Notes: generated by a model not told the origin, from the sequence alone. Numbered from the stretch's first letter, positions 35,383 through 47,831 are shown. The stretch is 64,000 bases of DNA from Polaromonas sp. (GCF_012927485.1 NZ_JABBPC010000009.1:62001-126000); one strand, 5' to 3'. Numbers and translations: made by a program.

Positions 35383-38300
35383 TTAACCCAATTGTGCGTG
35401 AAGTTCCTGAATCGAATACACCTTTAGGTTGTCCAGGTATTTCATGCCTTCGACAGCCGCTTCAGCACCCGCGATGGTGGTAAAGGTGGTGACGCCGGCT
35501 AGCAATGCCGAGGTACGGATCTGCCGCGAGTCGGCAATTGCATTGCGTCGCTCCTCCACCGTGTTGATCACCAGTGCGATCTCACGGTTTTTAATCATGT
35601 CCACCACGTGCGGTCGGCCTTCCGTGACTTTGTTGACCACACCACAAGCGATGCCAGCCGCCGTGATGGCTGCGGCTGTGCCTTTGGTAGCGACCAACTC
35701 AAATGTCATCGCCGCCAAGGCACGCGCCACTTCGACGGCACGCGGCTTGTCGTTGTTCTTGACCGTCAGAAAGACTTTGCCAGCCCGCGGCAACTTGGTA
35801 CCCGCGCCGATTTGAGATTTCACAAAGGCCTCGCCAAAGGTCTTGCCCACGCCCATCACCTCACCGGTCGATTTCATCTCGGGGCCGAGAATGGTGTCCA
35901 CGCCTGGAAATTTAACGAAGGGAAAGACCGCTTCTTTCACGCTGAAATAAGGGGGCGTGACTTCGTTGATGATGCCCTGCGAAGCCAGCGACTGACCCAC
36001 CATGCAGCGTGCGGCTACCTTGGCCAACTGAACGCCAGTGGCCTTGCTCACGAACGGGACAGTACGCGATGCGCGTGGATTGACCTCCAGCACGTAGATA
36101 ACGTCCTTGCCGCCAATGTTCTGAATCGCGAACTGGACATTCATAAGGCCGACCACATTCAGCGCCTCGGCCATGGCGGAAGTCTGGCGCTTGATTTCGG
36201 TCACGGTTTCGGCGCTTAGGGAATACGGCGGCAATGAGCACGCCGAGTCGCCGCTGTGTACGCCCGCCTGCTCGATATGCTCCATCACGCCGCCAATAAA
36301 CGTCTTGCCTTCGGGGTCGCGAATGCAATCGACATCGCATTCAATCGCATCGTTGAGAAAGCGGTCGAGCAGCACCGGCGAGTCATGGCTGACCTTGACC
36401 GCTTCGCGCATATAGCGCTCCAGGTCACGCTGTTCATGCACGATTTCCATGGCGCGTCCACCAAGCACATAGCTGGGACGAACCACCAGGGGATAGCCCA
36501 GCGCCTCGGCTTTTTCCAGCGCTTCGGGCTCGGCGCGTGCTGTGGCATTGGGCGGCTGGCGCAGGCCCAGCGCGTGCAGCAACTTCTGAAAGCGCTCACG
36601 GTCTTCGGCGGCGTCAATCATGTCGGGTGACGTGCCGATGATGGGAACGCCGTTGGCTTCCAGATCCAGCGCTAGCTTCAAAGGGGTCTGGCCACCGTAC
36701 TGAACGATGACGCCCAGCGGTTTTTCTTTGTCGACTATTTCCAGCACGTCTTCCAGCGTCAGCGGTTCGAAGTAAAGACGATCACTGGTGTCGTAGTCGG
36801 TGGACACCGTCTCGGGATTACAGTTGACCATGATGGTCTCGTAGCCGTCTTCGCGCAACGCCATGGCCGCGTGGACGCAGCAGTAGTCGAACTCGATACC
36901 CTGACCGATGCGATTCGGACCTCCCCCCAGCACCATGATTTTTTTGTTGCTGGTCGGTGCGGCCTCGCACTCGCTGCCCTCGGCCTCGTAGGTCGAATAC
37001 AGGTAAGCGGTGTTGGTCGAAAACTCCGCCGCGCAGGTATCCACCCGTTTGTAAACAGGGCGCACACCCAGCGCGACGCGCTTTTCGCGGATGGCGGTAT
37101 CGGTCGTTTTCAATTGCTTGGCCAAACGACGATCTGAAAATCCTTTTTGTTTCAGCGCCCGCAGCGTGACAGCATCAATTTTATCGAGCGAGGTGGTCTC
37201 CAGCTCCAGCTCGATCTTGACGATCTGCTCAATCTGCACCAGAAACCAGGGATCTATTTTGGTCAGCGCAAACACTTCATCCACGCTCATTCCCATGGCA
37301 AAGGCGTCGCCGACATACCAGATGCGGTCAGGGCCTGGCGCACCGAGCTCTTTCTCAAGCACTTCGCGGTCCTGGGTTTTCTCGTTCATGCCATCCACGC
37401 CGACTTCCAGGCCGCGCAGGGCTTTCTGAAACGACTCCTGGAAGGTACGGCCCATAGCCATGACTTCGCCAACAGACTTCATCTGGGTGGTCAGGCGTGA
37501 ATCAGCTGCGGGGAATTTCTCGAATGCAAAACGCGGGATCTTGGTTACGACGTAATCGATGCTGGGCTCAAAACTGGCAGGCGTAGCGCCCCCCGTAATT
37601 TCGTTGCGCAGCTCATCGAGCGTATAGCCAATGGCCAGCTTGGCAGCCACCTTCGCGATCGGAAAACCAGTTGCCTTGGAAGCCAGCGCGGAAGAACGCG
37701 AGACGCGCGGATTCATCTCGATCACCACCATGCGACCGTCTACCGGATTGATGGAAAACTGCACATTGGAGCCGCCGGTGTCCACACCAATCTCACGCAA
37801 CACCGCCAGAGACGCATTGCGCAAAATCTGGTATTCCTTGTCGGACAGCGTCTGGGCCGGTGCCACGGTGATGGAGTCACCGGTATGTACGCCCATAGGG
37901 TCCAGGTTTTCAATCGAACAGACGATGATGCAGTTGTCCGCCGTGTCGCGGACGACTTCCATCTCGTACTCCTTCCAACCCAGCAAGGACTCTTCGATCA
38001 GCAGTTCGCTGGTCGGAGAGGCTTCAATGCCGCGTTTGCAGATCACCTCAAACTCCTCGGGGTTGTAGGCGATACCGCCTCCGGTACCACCGAGCGTGAA
38101 GCTGGGCCGAATCACGGTTGGAAAGCCGACTGTTCTCTGCACTGCCCACGCCTCGTCCATGCTGTGCGCGATGCCCGAGCGAGCGGAGCCGAGACCAATC
38201 TTGGTCATCGCGTCCTTGAACTTCAAGCGGTCTTCAGCCTTGTCGATGGCTTCGGGCTTGGCGCCGATCAGCTCCACGTTGTACTTGTCGAGCACGCCGT

Positions 38301-38613
38301 TGCGCCAGAGATCCAGCGCACAATTAAGCGCCGTTTGGCCGCCCATGGTCGGCAAAATGGCATCGGGCCGCTCCTTGGCGATGATTTTTTCAACCGTCTG
38401 CCAAGTGATGGGCTCGATGTACGTGACGTCGGCGGTGGCCGGGTCAGTCATGATGGTCGCGGGATTGCTGTTGATCAGGATGACCTTGTAGCCTTCTTCG
38501 CGTAGCGCTTTGCAGGCCTGCACGCCCGAATAGTCGAACTCGCAGGCCTGGCCGATGATGATCGGGCCGGCGCCAATGATTAAAACGGATTTGAGGTCTG
38601 TACGCTTAGGCAT
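35383..38613 (-). CDS. carB: carbamoyl-phosphate synthase large subunit
   Basis: CarB makes carbamoyl phosphate from bicarbonate, ammonia and two ATP for arginine and pyrimidine synthesis. ATG 38613 starts [17 protein letters not shown] and gives 1076 aa. Two homologous ATP-grasp halves are visible (first with [13 protein letters not shown]; second with [12 protein letters not shown]) and an MGS-like regulatory C-terminal domain. The start overlaps carA by 8 bases, so the frame upstream to 38886 is just carA sequence. Confidence 0.97.
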   Translation of the reverse strand: MPKRTDLKSVLIIGAGPIIIGQACEFDYSGVQACKALREEGYKVILINSNPATIMTDPATADVTYIEPITWQTVEKIIAKERPDAILPTMGGQTALNCALDLWRNGVLDKYNVELIGAKPEAIDKAEDRLKFKDAMTKIGLGSARSGIAHSMDEAWAVQRTVGFPTVIRPSFTLGGTGGGIAYNPEEFEVICKRGIEASPTSELLIEESLLGWKEYEMEVVRDTADNCIIVCSIENLDPMGVHTGDSITVAPAQTLSDKEYQILRNASLAVLREIGVDTGGSNVQFSINPVDGRMVVIEMNPRVSRSSALASKATGFPIAKVAAKLAIGYTLDELRNEITGGATPASFEPSIDYVVTKIPRFAFEKFPAADSRLTTQMKSVGEVMAMGRTFQESFQKALRGLEVGVDGMNEKTQDREVLEKELGAPGPDRIWYVGDAFAMGMSVDEVFALTKIDPWFLVQIEQIVKIELELETTSLDKIDAVTLRALKQKGFSDRRLAKQLKTTDTAIREKRVALGVRPVYKRVDTCAAEFSTNTAYLYSTYEAEGSECEAAPTSNKKIMVLGGGPNRIGQGIEFDYCCVHAAMALREDGYETIMVNCNPETVSTDYDTSDRLYFEPLTLEDVLEIVDKEKPLGVIVQYGGQTPLKLALDLEANGVPIIGTSPDMIDAAEDRERFQKLLHALGLRQPPNATARAEPEALEKAEALGYPLVVRPSYVLGGRAMEIVHEQRDLERYMREAVKVSHDSPVLLDRFLNDAIECDVDCIRDPEGKTFIGGVMEHIEQAGVHSGDSACSLPPYSLSAETVTEIKRQTSAMAEALNVVGLMNVQFAIQNIGGKDVIYVLEVNPRASRTVPFVSKATGVQLAKVAARCMVGQSLASQGIINEVTPPYFSVKEAVFPFVKFPGVDTILGPEMKSTGEVMGVGKTFGEAFVKSQIGAGTKLPRAGKVFLTVKNNDKPRAVEVARALAAMTFELVATKGTAAAITAAGIACGVVNKVTEGRPHVVDMIKNREIALVINTVEERRNAIADSRQIRTSALLAGVTTFTTIAGAEAAVEGMKYLDNLKVYSIQELHAQLG

Positions 38614-39778
38614 TTTTGTGTTGCTCCATGAGTGCCGTGAAGCGGTCGAACAAATACGAAATATCGTGAGGGCCGGGCGATGCTTCTGGATGTCCCTGAA
38701 AGCAGAACGCGGGCTTGTCGGTGCGTGCCAAGCCCTGCAGTGTCCCGTCAAACAGGCTGATGTGCGTAGGGCGCAGGTTGGCAGGCAGCGTTTTTTCATC
38801 GACCGCGAAACCATGATTTTGGCTGGTGATGCTGACTCGGCCGCTGTCCAGATCCTTGACCGGATGGTTGGCCCCGTGGTGACCAAACTTCATCTTGAAT
38901 GTTTTGGCACCACCCGCCAGTGCCATGATCTGGTGGCCGAGACAGATACCGAACGTCGGAATACCGGTTTCAATTAATTCCTGAACGGCCGCAATGGCGT
39001 AGTCGCAAGCCCCTGGGTCACCGGGACCGTTGGCCAGAAAGATACCATCGGGTTTAAGTTTGAGCACGTCGGAAGCCGAAGTCTGCGCCGGCACTACCGT
39101 GATGCGCGCGCCGCGTTCAGCGATCATCCGCAGAATATTTTTCTTCACTCCGAAATCAAAAGCGACGACGTGAAATTTTGGCGTGATCTGCTCGCCGTAA
39201 CCGGAGCCGAGTCTCCACTCGGTTTGCGTCCACTCGTAGGTTTGCGTGACAGACACGACCTTGGCCAGGTCCAGACCGTCCATGCTGGGTGCGCTTTTTG
39301 CGGCCACCACGGCTTTGTCAATGGCGGACTGGCTCACCGCCTCACCAGCGGCGAGCGCCAGAATACACCCGTTCTGTGCACCATGAACGCGCAGATGGCG
39401 CGTCAGATGGCGCGTATCAATCCCTGCGATCGCCACTGTTTTTTCCTTGACCAAGTAGTCGGACAAGGTCATGGACATGCGAAAGTTAGATGCCAGCAGC
39501 GGTAGATCCTTGATGATCAGACCCGCGGCATGGACTTTGTCGGCTTCAACGTCTTCGGCATTGACGCCGTAGTTACCGATATGAGGATACGTGAGGGTAA
39601 CGATCTGCTGGCAGTAGCTCGGATCCGTGAGGATTTCCTGATAGCCGGTCATGGCGGTGTTGAACACCACCTCGCCGATCGTGGAGCCCGCAGCTCCAAT
39701 CGAATTGCCGATAAAGACCGTGCCGTCTGCGAGCGCCAGAATGGCGTGAGGGGTGTTTCCCTGTAGAGACAAAAGCAC
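38606..39778 (-). CDS. carA: carbamoyl-phosphate synthase small subunit (glutaminase)
   Basis: CarA releases ammonia from glutamine and channels it to CarB. GTG 39778 ([14 protein letters not shown]) with GGAG upstream gives 390 aa; the ATG further up at 39817 is not supported. The class I amidotransferase triad is visible: Cys in [11 protein letters not shown], His and Glu in [13 protein letters not shown]. First gene of the carA-carB-greA run. Confidence 0.95.
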   Translation of the reverse strand: MLLSLQGNTPHAILALADGTVFIGNSIGAAGSTIGEVVFNTAMTGYQEILTDPSYCQQIVTLTYPHIGNYGVNAEDVEADKVHAAGLIIKDLPLLASNFRMSMTLSDYLVKEKTVAIAGIDTRHLTRHLRVHGAQNGCILALAAGEAVSQSAIDKAVVAAKSAPSMDGLDLAKVVSVTQTYEWTQTEWRLGSGYGEQITPKFHVVAFDFGVKKNILRMIAERGARITVVPAQTSASDVLKLKPDGIFLANGPGDPGACDYAIAAVQELIETGIPTFGICLGHQIMALAGGAKTFKMKFGHHGANHPVKDLDSGRVSITSQNHGFAVDEKTLPANLRPTHISLFDGTLQGLARTDKPAFCFQGHPEASPGPHDISYLFDRFTALMEQHKNA

Positions 39779-39911
39779 TGGGTTCTCCGATTTATTACGG
39801 TTCGCCCAAGCGTGCACAAGAAAAGTCTCGGTAAAGACGCTTGCAGGCTGCTTTTGTGAGGGTTTTGGCTTTTTTTGCGCTCGGGCGAAGCTATGTTTTG
39901 AAAAGCCTTGA

Positions 39912-39917
39912 ATTATA
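39912..39917 (-). promoter_or_regulatory. -10 box of a carA promoter
   Basis: A perfect TATAAT on the minus strand, preceded by AAGT, lies about 134 bp before the carA start, with no strong -35. A TTGACA further upstream (about 39985-39990) is not at the right distance. An ACTACT/AGTAGT palindrome at 39950-39962 lies just upstream and may be an operator. Confidence 0.45.
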
Positions 39918-40036
39918 ACTTGCCCATACCATCACTGGCGGTAGGCACGACTACTTAGTAGTAGGCAGCGCTTTCCCTGGCAGTGTCAACATCCCCGCCG
40001 AATAAAACGGCGCTCAGCCCCCAACTTTTTGCTGTC

Positions 40037-40822
40037 CTAGTGCCGCTGGAGCGCGCTGGCGTGCAGACAAATGGCGGCAGCAGCGGCGACGTTAAGGGAT
40101 TCTTCGCCGCCAGGCTGGTCTATGCGCACTTGCAGTTGTGCGCTAGCCAACAGTTCATCGCTGACGCCCTGCCCTTCATGACCCATGATCCAGGCACAAG
40201 GCATGGGCAGTTCTTGTTGGTGCAGAAGTTTTCCCTGGTGCGAGCTCGTGACCACGATGGGAACGGTTAGCCCCGCCAGCACACCGGGATGAACGCCCTC
40301 CACCAAGCGCAGGGAAAAATGGGCTCCCATAGCCGCACGCAGCACTTTGGGTGACCAGAGTGCCGCCGTGCCTTTAAGCGCAATGATCTGGCTAAAGCCG
40401 AACGCTGCCGCACTGCGCAGGATGGAACCGACGTTGCCAGCATCCTGCACACGGTCCAGGATCACCGAGGCGGCATCAAACAGCAATTCGGGCGCAGCCG
40501 TCAACTCCAGCACAAACCCCATCTGCGCGGGTGATTCCAGTCCACTGATTTCCGGCAGCAACGGGTCAGAAACCACGATGTTTTTGACAGCAACTTGCGT
40601 ATATTCAAGCGGGGCTAAAGGCCAAAAAGACTCTGAAAACACGGCAATCACCGGTTTGAACCCTCGCGCAAGCGAGGCCCGGCAAAGGTGGTCACCCTCC
40701 AGCCAGATCCGCCCTTGCGCCCGGTACGCCGTACTGTTCTGCGACAACTTGCGCAGCTCCTTGATAAGCGGGTTGTCGCGCGATGAAACGTGTGTGACCG
40801 GAACAGAAAAACCGGTAGTCAC
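40037..40822 (-). CDS. TrmH/SpoU-family RNA 2'-O-methyltransferase
   Basis: SAM-dependent rRNA or tRNA ribose methyltransferase of the trefoil-knot (SPOUT) class. GTG 40822 overlaps the rnhB stop (GTGA) and gives about 261 aa; the longer frame runs into rnhB. The N-terminal substrate domain starts [15 protein letters not shown]. The SPOUT blocks are [39 protein letters not shown] and [13 protein letters not shown], ending [10 protein letters not shown]. Target base not known. Confidence 0.9.
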   Translation of the reverse strand: MTTGFSVPVTHVSSRDNPLIKELRKLSQNSTAYRAQGRIWLEGDHLCRASLARGFKPVIAVFSESFWPLAPLEYTQVAVKNIVVSDPLLPEISGLESPAQMGFVLELTAAPELLFDAASVILDRVQDAGNVGSILRSAAAFGFSQIIALKGTAALWSPKVLRAAMGAHFSLRLVEGVHPGVLAGLTVPIVVTSSHQGKLLHQQELPMPCAWIMGHEGQGVSDELLASAQLQVRIDQPGGEESLNVAAAAAICLHASALQRH

Positions 40823-41436
40823 CGCAGCACCGCCGCCACGGGAGAAAATGTCTTGCGATGCTGGGGGCAGGCGCCATGCTCGCGCAAGGCCGCCAAATGC
40901 GCAACCGTGCCATACCCTTTGTGGCGGGCGAAGCCGTACTGCGGATATTCGAGGTGAAACTCCGCGCACCAGCGGTCTCGGTACACTTTGGCCAGAATGG
41001 ATGCGGCTGAGATGCACGGCACCAGCGCATCGCCTTTAACAATAGCCTCGGCCAAAATTTCCAGCGAAGGCAGGCGGTTGCCATCAACCAGCACCTTGTT
41101 GGGCCTGAGTCGCAATCCCTCAACCGCCCGTTTCATGGCCAGCATGGTGGCCTGCAAAATATTTAAAGTGTCAATTTCCTCAGCGCTTGCCAGCGCAATG
41201 GAACAACACAATGCTTTGGCGCGAATTTCGTCGAAAAGCTTTTCACGCCGCAAGGCCGTGAGTTTTTTTGAATCCGCCAATCCCTGGATGGGATTCAATT
41301 CGTCAAGAATAACCGCTGCAGCCACCACGGGACCCGCCAGGGGACCACGCCCCGCTTCGTCAACCCCCGCTATCAGCCCAGGAACGTACCAACACAACGG
41401 AGCTTGCTCAAGCTTCAAGAATTTTCTGGATTGCAT
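40819..41436 (-). CDS. rnhB: ribonuclease HII
   Basis: RnhB cuts RNA in RNA/DNA hybrids, including single ribonucleotides. 205 aa. Metal ligands D26 and E27 lie in [15 protein letters not shown], and the [12 protein letters not shown] block follows. ATG 41436 overlaps the lpxB end by 29 bases; a start closer to the lpxB stop is possible. Last of the lipid A run; the TrmH-type gene overlaps its stop. Confidence 0.93.
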   Translation of the reverse strand: MQSRKFLKLEQAPLCWYVPGLIAGVDEAGRGPLAGPVVAAAVILDELNPIQGLADSKKLTALRREKLFDEIRAKALCCSIALASAEEIDTLNILQATMLAMKRAVEGLRLRPNKVLVDGNRLPSLEILAEAIVKGDALVPCISAASILAKVYRDRWCAEFHLEYPQYGFARHKGYGTVAHLAALREHGACPQHRKTFSPVAAVLR

Positions 41437-42649
41437 CGGTAGCCAATTGTGGGGTGTCGCGCTGCAACTCAGCGTGCAGCTTGGTGAAGCGTTCTTCCAG
41501 CGCCGCTATTTTTTCAGGCGCGGACGATTTTGCGTCCACCCACTGCAGCAGCGCGGCGGCCATGGCTTCGGGTGTGGCTGCTTCTTGCAGTAGTTCGGGA
41601 ACGACAAACTCGTTGCAAAGGATGTTCGGTAGTCCAATCCAGGGCTGCAGCTTTTTACGCCGCATCAACTGCCACGAGAGCCAGTTCATGTTGTAGGCGA
41701 TCACCATGGGTCGCTTGAACAAAGCAGCTTCCAGCGTGGCGGTACCGCTCGCAATCAAGGTGAAATCGCAGGCAGCGAGCACCGTGTGCGACTGGCCTTC
41801 GACAATCTGCAGATCAGTCCGCACACCAGCCTCATTCGCCAGCCGCTCAATCTGGACTTTCAGATGGGGAACTGCGGGTACTATAAATTTAATCGCTGGT
41901 TGTACGCGTTTAACAAGCGCAACCGCCGCGAAGAACCGACTCGCCAAATACCGGATTTCAGACACACGGCTACCTGGTAAAACAGCAATAACGGTATCGT
42001 CATCCTGCAAACCCAGCTTGCGCCTGGCCCCGGAGCGGTCAGGCTGCACGGGAATCACACTGGCCAGCGGATGTCCCACATAGGTCGCGGCAATGCCGTG
42101 CGCAGCCAGCAATTCAGGCTCGAAGGGGAAAATGCAAAGCACGTGGTCCACGCTGCGCCGGATTTTCTCTACACGGCCCGGGCGCCAGGCCCATACCGAG
42201 GGACTGACAAAATGAACGGTTTTGACGCCCTCCGCTTTCAGCGCAGCCTCAAGATCCAGATTGAAGTCGGGCGCATCGACACCGATGAAGATGTCAGGGC
42301 GACGCTCGATCCCATGACGCGGATCAAGCAGACGCGTCCTCAATTGGTGGCGTATTCCGACGAGTTCGCGATAACGCAGCAGTACATCCAGGCCATAACC
42401 GTGCAGCGCCAATTTCTCGCTCGGCCACCAGGCATGGAAACCCCGGCTCGTCATCTGCGGCCCGCCGATGCCGGCACATGTCAGCGCTGGCCAGCGTTTT
42501 TGAAGACCTTCCAGCAGCAAACCAGCCAGCAGATCACCGGAGGTTTCGCCCGCAACCATGGCTACGTTCGGTGCGTCTTGCGCGGGGGGGCTTGTGGGCA
42601 GTCCGCCAGCCTCTCTACGGGTGGGCAGAAGAGTCGGCGCAAACGACAT
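41408..42649 (-). CDS. lpxB: lipid-A-disaccharide synthase
   Basis: LpxB (family GT19) joins UDP-2,3-diacylglucosamine to lipid X to make the lipid A disaccharide at the inner membrane. 413 aa. The [14 protein letters not shown] block near the N-terminus, [25 protein letters not shown] and a late [16 protein letters not shown] are family signatures. About 28 N-terminal residues precede the conserved start, so an alternative start is possible. Stop overlaps rnhB. Confidence 0.95.
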   Translation of the reverse strand: MSFAPTLLPTRREAGGLPTSPPAQDAPNVAMVAGETSGDLLAGLLLEGLQKRWPALTCAGIGGPQMTSRGFHAWWPSEKLALHGYGLDVLLRYRELVGIRHQLRTRLLDPRHGIERRPDIFIGVDAPDFNLDLEAALKAEGVKTVHFVSPSVWAWRPGRVEKIRRSVDHVLCIFPFEPELLAAHGIAATYVGHPLASVIPVQPDRSGARRKLGLQDDDTVIAVLPGSRVSEIRYLASRFFAAVALVKRVQPAIKFIVPAVPHLKVQIERLANEAGVRTDLQIVEGQSHTVLAACDFTLIASGTATLEAALFKRPMVIAYNMNWLSWQLMRRKKLQPWIGLPNILCNEFVVPELLQEAATPEAMAAALLQWVDAKSSAPEKIAALEERFTKLHAELQRDTPQLATDAIQKILEA

Positions 42650-42655
42650 CTGGGC

Positions 42656-43468
42656 CTACCGCACAATCCCGCGCTGCGGCGAAGTTTGCTCCAAAAAAAA
42701 GAGCATCATCTGGACGTCCGGTGATGATTCAGGATATTTTTCAGGCAACTCGGCGATTCGCATCCGGGCTTTGTCCAGCGTGAGATCGTCGCGATAAAGC
42801 GCCTTGTGCATCGCCTTGACGGCGGCAATCCGCTCGGGAGAAAAGCCTCGACGGCGCAGCCCCTCGTAATTCATCGATCGGGCTTCAGCGGGTTGCCCTT
42901 GCGACATCACGAACGGCGGCAAGTCGGCGAACAACAGGGAACACATGGCCGTCATACTGTGGGCTCCCAGCCGGACAAACTGGTGAACGACGGTAAACCC
43001 GCCCAGAATAACCCAATCTCCCACCTGTACGTGCCCGGCCAGCTGGGAGTTATTGGCAAAAATAGTGTGGTTACCGACCACGCAGTCATGTGCCAGATGT
43101 ACATAAGCCATGATCCAGTTGTCATCGCCTACACGCGTCACGCCGCTGCCGCCGGGTGAGCCGATATTGAAGGTGCAAAACTCACGAATGGTGTTGCGGT
43201 CGCCAATGACCAACTCGCACGGTTCACCTGCGTATTTTTTGTCTTGCGGAATTGCTCCCAGTGAATTGAACTGAAAAATCCGGTTGTCGCAGCCTATCGT
43301 CGTATGGCCTTCAATCACGCAGTGCGGCCCGATGGTGGTGCCGGGCCCTACTCTGACATTGGGACCAATCACGGTATAAGGGCCCACGCGGACCGAGCTG
43401 TCGAGCTGCGCCAGTGGATCAACAACTGCCGATGCATGAATGCCCGGCACGGCAACTGACAACGTCAT
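42656..43468 (-). CDS. lpxA: acyl-ACP--UDP-N-acetylglucosamine O-acyltransferase
   Basis: LpxA adds the 3-hydroxyacyl chain to UDP-GlcNAc, the first lipid A step. ATG 43468 ([16 protein letters not shown]) lies 10 bases after the fabZ stop and gives 270 aa. Left-handed beta-helix hexapeptide repeats fill residues about 15-190 (for example [20 protein letters not shown]), then HLAHDCVVG with the catalytic His and a helical C-terminus. Confidence 0.96.
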   Translation of the reverse strand: MTLSVAVPGIHASAVVDPLAQLDSSVRVGPYTVIGPNVRVGPGTTIGPHCVIEGHTTIGCDNRIFQFNSLGAIPQDKKYAGEPCELVIGDRNTIREFCTFNIGSPGGSGVTRVGDDNWIMAYVHLAHDCVVGNHTIFANNSQLAGHVQVGDWVILGGFTVVHQFVRLGAHSMTAMCSLLFADLPPFVMSQGQPAEARSMNYEGLRRRGFSPERIAAVKAMHKALYRDDLTLDKARMRIAELPEKYPESSPDVQMMLFFLEQTSPQRGIVR

Positions 43469-43478
43469 GTCATCACGC

Positions 43479-43919
43479 TCAAGCAATCCTGCGCATGGTG
43501 CACATCAGTTCAGCTTCGCAAACGATGGTTTCACCGACACGCGTCACGCCTTTGAACTTGAAAATACCAGACTTCATGCGATCCAGTGTGACGTCCATGA
43601 TCAGCTGGTCACCGGGTTCGACCGGGCGCTTGAAACGGGCTCCGTCAATGCCGGCAAAGTAATACACGGTCTTGTCATCAGGAGTCTCTCCAAGCGTATC
43701 AAACGCCAGCAAGGCTGCAGCCTGCGCCATGGCTTCGAGCATCAATACCCCAGGCATCACGGGATGATGGGGAAAATGACCGACAAAAAAAGGTTCATTA
43801 ATCGTGACGTTCTTGAGCGCCTTAATTCTTTTACCTTTTTCTATTTCGAGCACACGGTCGACCAACAAGAACGGATAACGATGCGGTAGCTGTTTGAGAA
43901 TTTCGTGAATATCCATCAT
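43479..43919 (-). CDS. fabZ: 3-hydroxyacyl-[acyl-carrier-protein] dehydratase FabZ
   Basis: Hot-dog dehydratase of fatty acid elongation. 146 aa, canonical. Active-site blocks [13 protein letters not shown] and [20 protein letters not shown] hold the catalytic His and Glu. The first ATG overlaps the lpxD stop (ATGA); a second ATG follows at once at 43916. Confidence 0.97.
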   Translation of the reverse strand: MMDIHEILKQLPHRYPFLLVDRVLEIEKGKRIKALKNVTINEPFFVGHFPHHPVMPGVLMLEAMAQAAALLAFDTLGETPDDKTVYYFAGIDGARFKRPVEPGDQLIMDVTLDRMKSGIFKFKGVTRVGETIVCEAELMCTMRRIA

Positions 43920-44971
43920 AATTTTTCTTGCAAGTTCGAAAGGGCCTTTTCAGCCTGTTTGAGTCTGTCACGCAAGGCGTGAAGTTGCTTGAGCGTCGCC
44001 GCATTTTTTTCCCAAGCTGCATTTTCGTCGATAGGAAAGAGACCGGTATAGTGCCCAGGTTTCAAAATAGATCGCATCACAACGGATGCCGCTGAAATAT
44101 GTACCTCATCGGCCAGACTCAAATGGCCGAGCACAATAGCCCCGCCACCCAGCGTGCAGTGCGCGCCAATCGTTGCGCTGCCGGCGACGCCCGCACAACC
44201 TGCCATCGCAGTGTGTTTGCCTACCCGAACGTTGTGACCGATCTGAACCAGGTTATCAAGCTTGACGCCATCTTCCAACACCGTGTCTTGCAAAGCGCCC
44301 CGGTCAATGCAGGTGTTCGCGCCTATTTCCACCTCGTTGCCGATCTGTACCGCGCCAAGTTGTTCGATTTTGATCCACCGACCATCGTGCGGCGCAAAAC
44401 CGAATCCATCCGCCCCAATCACCGCACCGGGATGAATAATGCAACGCTCACCAATGCGGCAGCCATCCGCCACGGTTACCCGGGCCGACAATCTGCTGTC
44501 AGCCCCAATAAACGCCCCCCTGCCGATGACGCAATGCTCGGAAATGTGTGCCCCTTCTGCAATCACGGCGCCCGCCGCGATACAGGCGAACGCGCCTACG
44601 GAAACACCCGGTGCCACGCTGGCCTCTGGATGGATGAAGGCACTGGGATGAATTTCTGGCAGTGTCCCCGCACCGTGCTGCCGCTTCCAGAACTGGGTCA
44701 TCAGCGCGAAGTAATAGTAAGGATCGTCCACCACGATACAAGCACCGCGGCGCATGGCCGCTTCGCGGACACTAGGTGCCACCACCACACAAGCCGCTGC
44801 GGATTGTGCAAGTTTGCCGAGATATTTGGGGTTGCTTAGGAAAGTCAGATCGCGCGGACCGGCTGCCTCCAGGGTGGCCAGCCGATCAATCTGCAGATCA
44901 GGGCTGCCCACCAGCTCCGCCTGCACCGCACCCTCCAAGGCCTTTACGATATCGGCAAGACGGAGTGTCAC
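43916..44971 (-). CDS. lpxD: UDP-3-O-(3-hydroxyacyl)glucosamine N-acyltransferase
   Basis: LpxD adds the second acyl chain in lipid A synthesis. 351 aa: N-terminal uridine-binding domain (about 1-100; [10 protein letters not shown]), then hexapeptide repeats forming a left-handed beta-helix (about 105-300), with [20 protein letters not shown] containing the catalytic His, and a C-terminal helix. Sits between ompH and fabZ as in most proteobacteria. Confidence 0.97.
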   Translation of the reverse strand: MTLRLADIVKALEGAVQAELVGSPDLQIDRLATLEAAGPRDLTFLSNPKYLGKLAQSAAACVVVAPSVREAAMRRGACIVVDDPYYYFALMTQFWKRQHGAGTLPEIHPSAFIHPEASVAPGVSVGAFACIAAGAVIAEGAHISEHCVIGRGAFIGADSRLSARVTVADGCRIGERCIIHPGAVIGADGFGFAPHDGRWIKIEQLGAVQIGNEVEIGANTCIDRGALQDTVLEDGVKLDNLVQIGHNVRVGKHTAMAGCAGVAGSATIGAHCTLGGGAIVLGHLSLADEVHISAASVVMRSILKPGHYTGLFPIDENAAWEKNAATLKQLHALRDRLKQAEKALSNLQEKL

Positions 44972-45018
44972 ACCGCGTGACCCGGTTTTACGTCAATTCG
45001 CGCCGTAAGTAGCTGCAA

Positions 45019-45525
45019 TTAACGGGACGCGTTTAGCGCCTTGATCACCTTATCGGTGATGTCATGCTTTGGGTTGACGTAAACCGATTCCTGAAGAATC
45101 AGGTCGTACTTCTCAGCCTCAGCCAGCGTTTTCACCACTTTATTGGCGCGTTCAATCACTTGCTGCAGTTCTTCGTTTTTGCGGGTGTTGAGGTCTTCCT
45201 GAAACTCGCGACGTTTACGCTGGAACTCCCGATCCTGATCAACGAGCTGTTTCTGACGTGTACTGCGCTGACTTTCTGCAAGCGTAGGCGCCTCACGCTC
45301 GAACTTGTCAGACAACACTTTTAATTGACTGGTGAGATCGCCCAGCTCTTTTTCACGCTTGCTGAACTCCTGCTCCAGTTTTGTCTGGGCAGCCTTCGCG
45401 GAGTTGGCTTCACGGAAAATCCGGTCCAGATTGACAACGCCAACCTTAAATTCTTGTGCATTGACGGAAAAACCGGCCAATGCAATAACAAGAGCCAGGA
45501 AAAATTTGTTTGAAAAATGCGTCAT
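45019..45525 (-). CDS. OmpH/Skp-family periplasmic chaperone
   Basis: Skp-type trimeric chaperone that holds unfolded outer-membrane proteins in the periplasm. 168 aa. A signal peptide (KKF-type; FFLALVIALAGFSVNA) is cleaved after about residue 23. The rest is a charged coiled coil (about 45-130; AKAAQTKLEQEFSKREKELG), typical of the arms. The ATG overlaps the bamA stop (TAATG). Confidence 0.92.
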   Translation of the reverse strand: MTHFSNKFFLALVIALAGFSVNAQEFKVGVVNLDRIFREANSAKAAQTKLEQEFSKREKELGDLTSQLKVLSDKFEREAPTLAESQRSTRQKQLVDQDREFQRKRREFQEDLNTRKNEELQQVIERANKVVKTLAEAEKYDLILQESVYVNPKHDITDKVIKALNASR

Positions 45526-47831
45526 TAGAATGATGTACCAATTTGGAATTGCAACCGCTCTATTCTATCGTCTGGCTTCTTGCGTATAGGCAACGCATAC
45601 GCAATACGCAGGGGGCCCACAGGAGAAATCCAGCTGATCCCGATCCCGGTAGAAGCCCTCAGGTCATTCAGCCGATATTGCTCGTGTTCGCCAAACACGT
45701 TACCAGCGTCGACAAACCCGTAAACGCGCAACGTGCGGTCATTTCCTGCACCCGGAAATGGCGCAATGAGTTCCGCATTCAGCGTCAGCTTCTTTGGACC
45801 GCCGATGGCCAGCCTATTGACGTCATTGGGATCCACGGGTCCCAAAGAACCTTGCTGAAATCCGCGTACCGATCCCAAACCGCCTGAATAGTAGTTCTTG
45901 AAGAGCGGATAGGGCTGGCCACTAAGGCCTTTGCCCCAACCCAATTCACCATTCAAGGCAACTGTGAACTGCTTGTTGAGCGGTATGTATTGCTGCACCT
46001 GGTAATTGGCTCGCACGAACTTGATATTGCCGGCAACACCCCAGTCTCCGTAAACACGTTGATACCGACCTGTCGTCGGTACCAGCGCGCTGTCCCTGTT
46101 GTCCCGCGACCATCCAACTGTCAACGGGATGGAATTGCTTTTGTAGCCAAATTGATTGGCATAGGTCTGATAACTCACGGGAAGACTGGTGCCGGGAACA
46201 ATCGTCAACGATTCATACCCCGTGCCAAAATAAACCGTATCGTTCTCAGTGAATGGAACACCGAAACGAATGCTTGCACCCCTTGTCTTCAGACTGTAAT
46301 CGCCGCCCTGGCCAGACAGTGGGTTAGACGTACGGTCATACACATCAATGGTGCGGGAGATGCCATCGGCTGTGAAATACGGATCAATCGTGCTCAACAC
46401 AAGCTGACGATTCGACTTGCTGGTGTTGAGTTCAATGCCCAAGTAGTTACCCGAACCGAAAACGTTCTCTTGTTTGATACCGAGCATCAGAGATACGCTG
46501 TCAGCGCTTGAGTAGCCAAGACCGAGTTGAAGATTACCTGTAGGCTTTTCAACCACGGTCATGTTGACATCAACCTGATCTGCCGTACCCGTCACCTCCT
46601 GGGTGTCCACATTCACATCCGTGAAGAATCCAAGGCGGTCGACCCGATCCCGCGAGAGCCGTATTTTGTCGCCGTCGTACCAGGAAGACTCAAATTGTCG
46701 GAATTCACGGCGCACTACTTCATCGCGCGTTCGGTTATTACCCGCTATATTGACCCGCCGTACATAGGCTCGCCGCGAAGGGTCTGCCTGCAGCACAAAA
46801 GACACCCGGTTGTTGACACGGTCAATTTCAGGTGCGGCCTCCACTTTGGCAAACGCAAATCCGAAGGTTCCGAAGTAATCGGTAAAGGCCTTGGTGGTTT
46901 CAGCGATCGCGTCAGCGTTGTAGGGTTGCCCCGGTTTGATCGTTACCAAGGACTTGAACTCTTCTTCCTTGCCCAGGTAATTGCCCTCAAGCTTGACACC
47001 CGACACCACGAAACGCTCACCTTCGGTGACGTTGACAGTAATCGATATGCTCTGCTTGTCAGGCGAAATCGCAACTTGGGTGGACTCTATCTTGAATTCC
47101 AGATAACCGCGCGACAGGTAATAGGAGCGCAGTGTTTCGATATCCGCATTGAGTTTGGTTCGGGAATATCGGTCGGACTTTGTGTACCAACTCAGCCAGC
47201 CGCCGGTGTTGAGATCAAACAGACCCAGCAGCGTCGACTCGCCGAACACCTTATTTCCCGTAATATGAATTTCCTTGATTTTTGCGACATCCCCCTCAAC
47301 GACGCTGAAAGTCAGGTTGACGCGATTGCGTTCGATTGGCGTCACGGTAGTGATCACCTCAACGCCGTAGAGACTTTTGTTGATGTATTGCCGCTTGAGT
47401 TCCTGCTCGGCCTTGTCGGCGAGTGCCTTGTCGAAAGGCTGTCCATCTGCGACACCCGCCTCACGAAGCGCCTTCTTGAGCGCCTCCTTGTCAAATTCCT
47501 TGGTGCCGACGAAGTCCACGTCGGCCACCGTAGGGCGCTCCTCGACAATGACTACTAGCACATCACCACTGACCTCTAGCCGAACGTCCTTGAACAAACC
47601 CAAGCCGAACAACGCGCGAATGGCCGTTGAGCCCTTGTCGTCGTTGTAGGTCTCACCCACGCGAAAGGGGAGCGATGCAAAAATCGTTCCGGGCTCGACG
47701 CGCTGCAAACCTTCCACCCGAATGTCCCGAACCGTGAACGGATCAACGGCCCAAGCGGAGTTGACCAAGAAAAAACCAGAGGCAATGGCGCAAGCCGCAC
47801 GAACCTTGAATCGATTTAAATGTTTTTGCAT
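45525..47831 (-). CDS. bamA: outer-membrane protein assembly factor BamA
   Basis: BamA inserts beta-barrel proteins in the outer membrane. 768 aa: signal peptide (about 1-28; IASGFFLVNSAWA), five POTRA domains (about 30-425; VRDIRVEGLQRVEPG is the first), then a 16-strand barrel with the lid motif VRGFQQGSLGP and a C-terminal FQIGTSF ending in Phe. Standard place between rseP and ompH. Confidence 0.98.
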   Translation of the reverse strand: MQKHLNRFKVRAACAIASGFFLVNSAWAVDPFTVRDIRVEGLQRVEPGTIFASLPFRVGETYNDDKGSTAIRALFGLGLFKDVRLEVSGDVLVVIVEERPTVADVDFVGTKEFDKEALKKALREAGVADGQPFDKALADKAEQELKRQYINKSLYGVEVITTVTPIERNRVNLTFSVVEGDVAKIKEIHITGNKVFGESTLLGLFDLNTGGWLSWYTKSDRYSRTKLNADIETLRSYYLSRGYLEFKIESTQVAISPDKQSISITVNVTEGERFVVSGVKLEGNYLGKEEEFKSLVTIKPGQPYNADAIAETTKAFTDYFGTFGFAFAKVEAAPEIDRVNNRVSFVLQADPSRRAYVRRVNIAGNNRTRDEVVRREFRQFESSWYDGDKIRLSRDRVDRLGFFTDVNVDTQEVTGTADQVDVNMTVVEKPTGNLQLGLGYSSADSVSLMLGIKQENVFGSGNYLGIELNTSKSNRQLVLSTIDPYFTADGISRTIDVYDRTSNPLSGQGGDYSLKTRGASIRFGVPFTENDTVYFGTGYESLTIVPGTSLPVSYQTYANQFGYKSNSIPLTVGWSRDNRDSALVPTTGRYQRVYGDWGVAGNIKFVRANYQVQQYIPLNKQFTVALNGELGWGKGLSGQPYPLFKNYYSGGLGSVRGFQQGSLGPVDPNDVNRLAIGGPKKLTLNAELIAPFPGAGNDRTLRVYGFVDAGNVFGEHEQYRLNDLRASTGIGISWISPVGPLRIAYALPIRKKPDDRIERLQFQIGTSF

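Noticed and set aside
46527..47558. 343-codon open frame opposite bamA
   Set aside because: Shadow frame; the bamA reading on the other strand is unambiguous.
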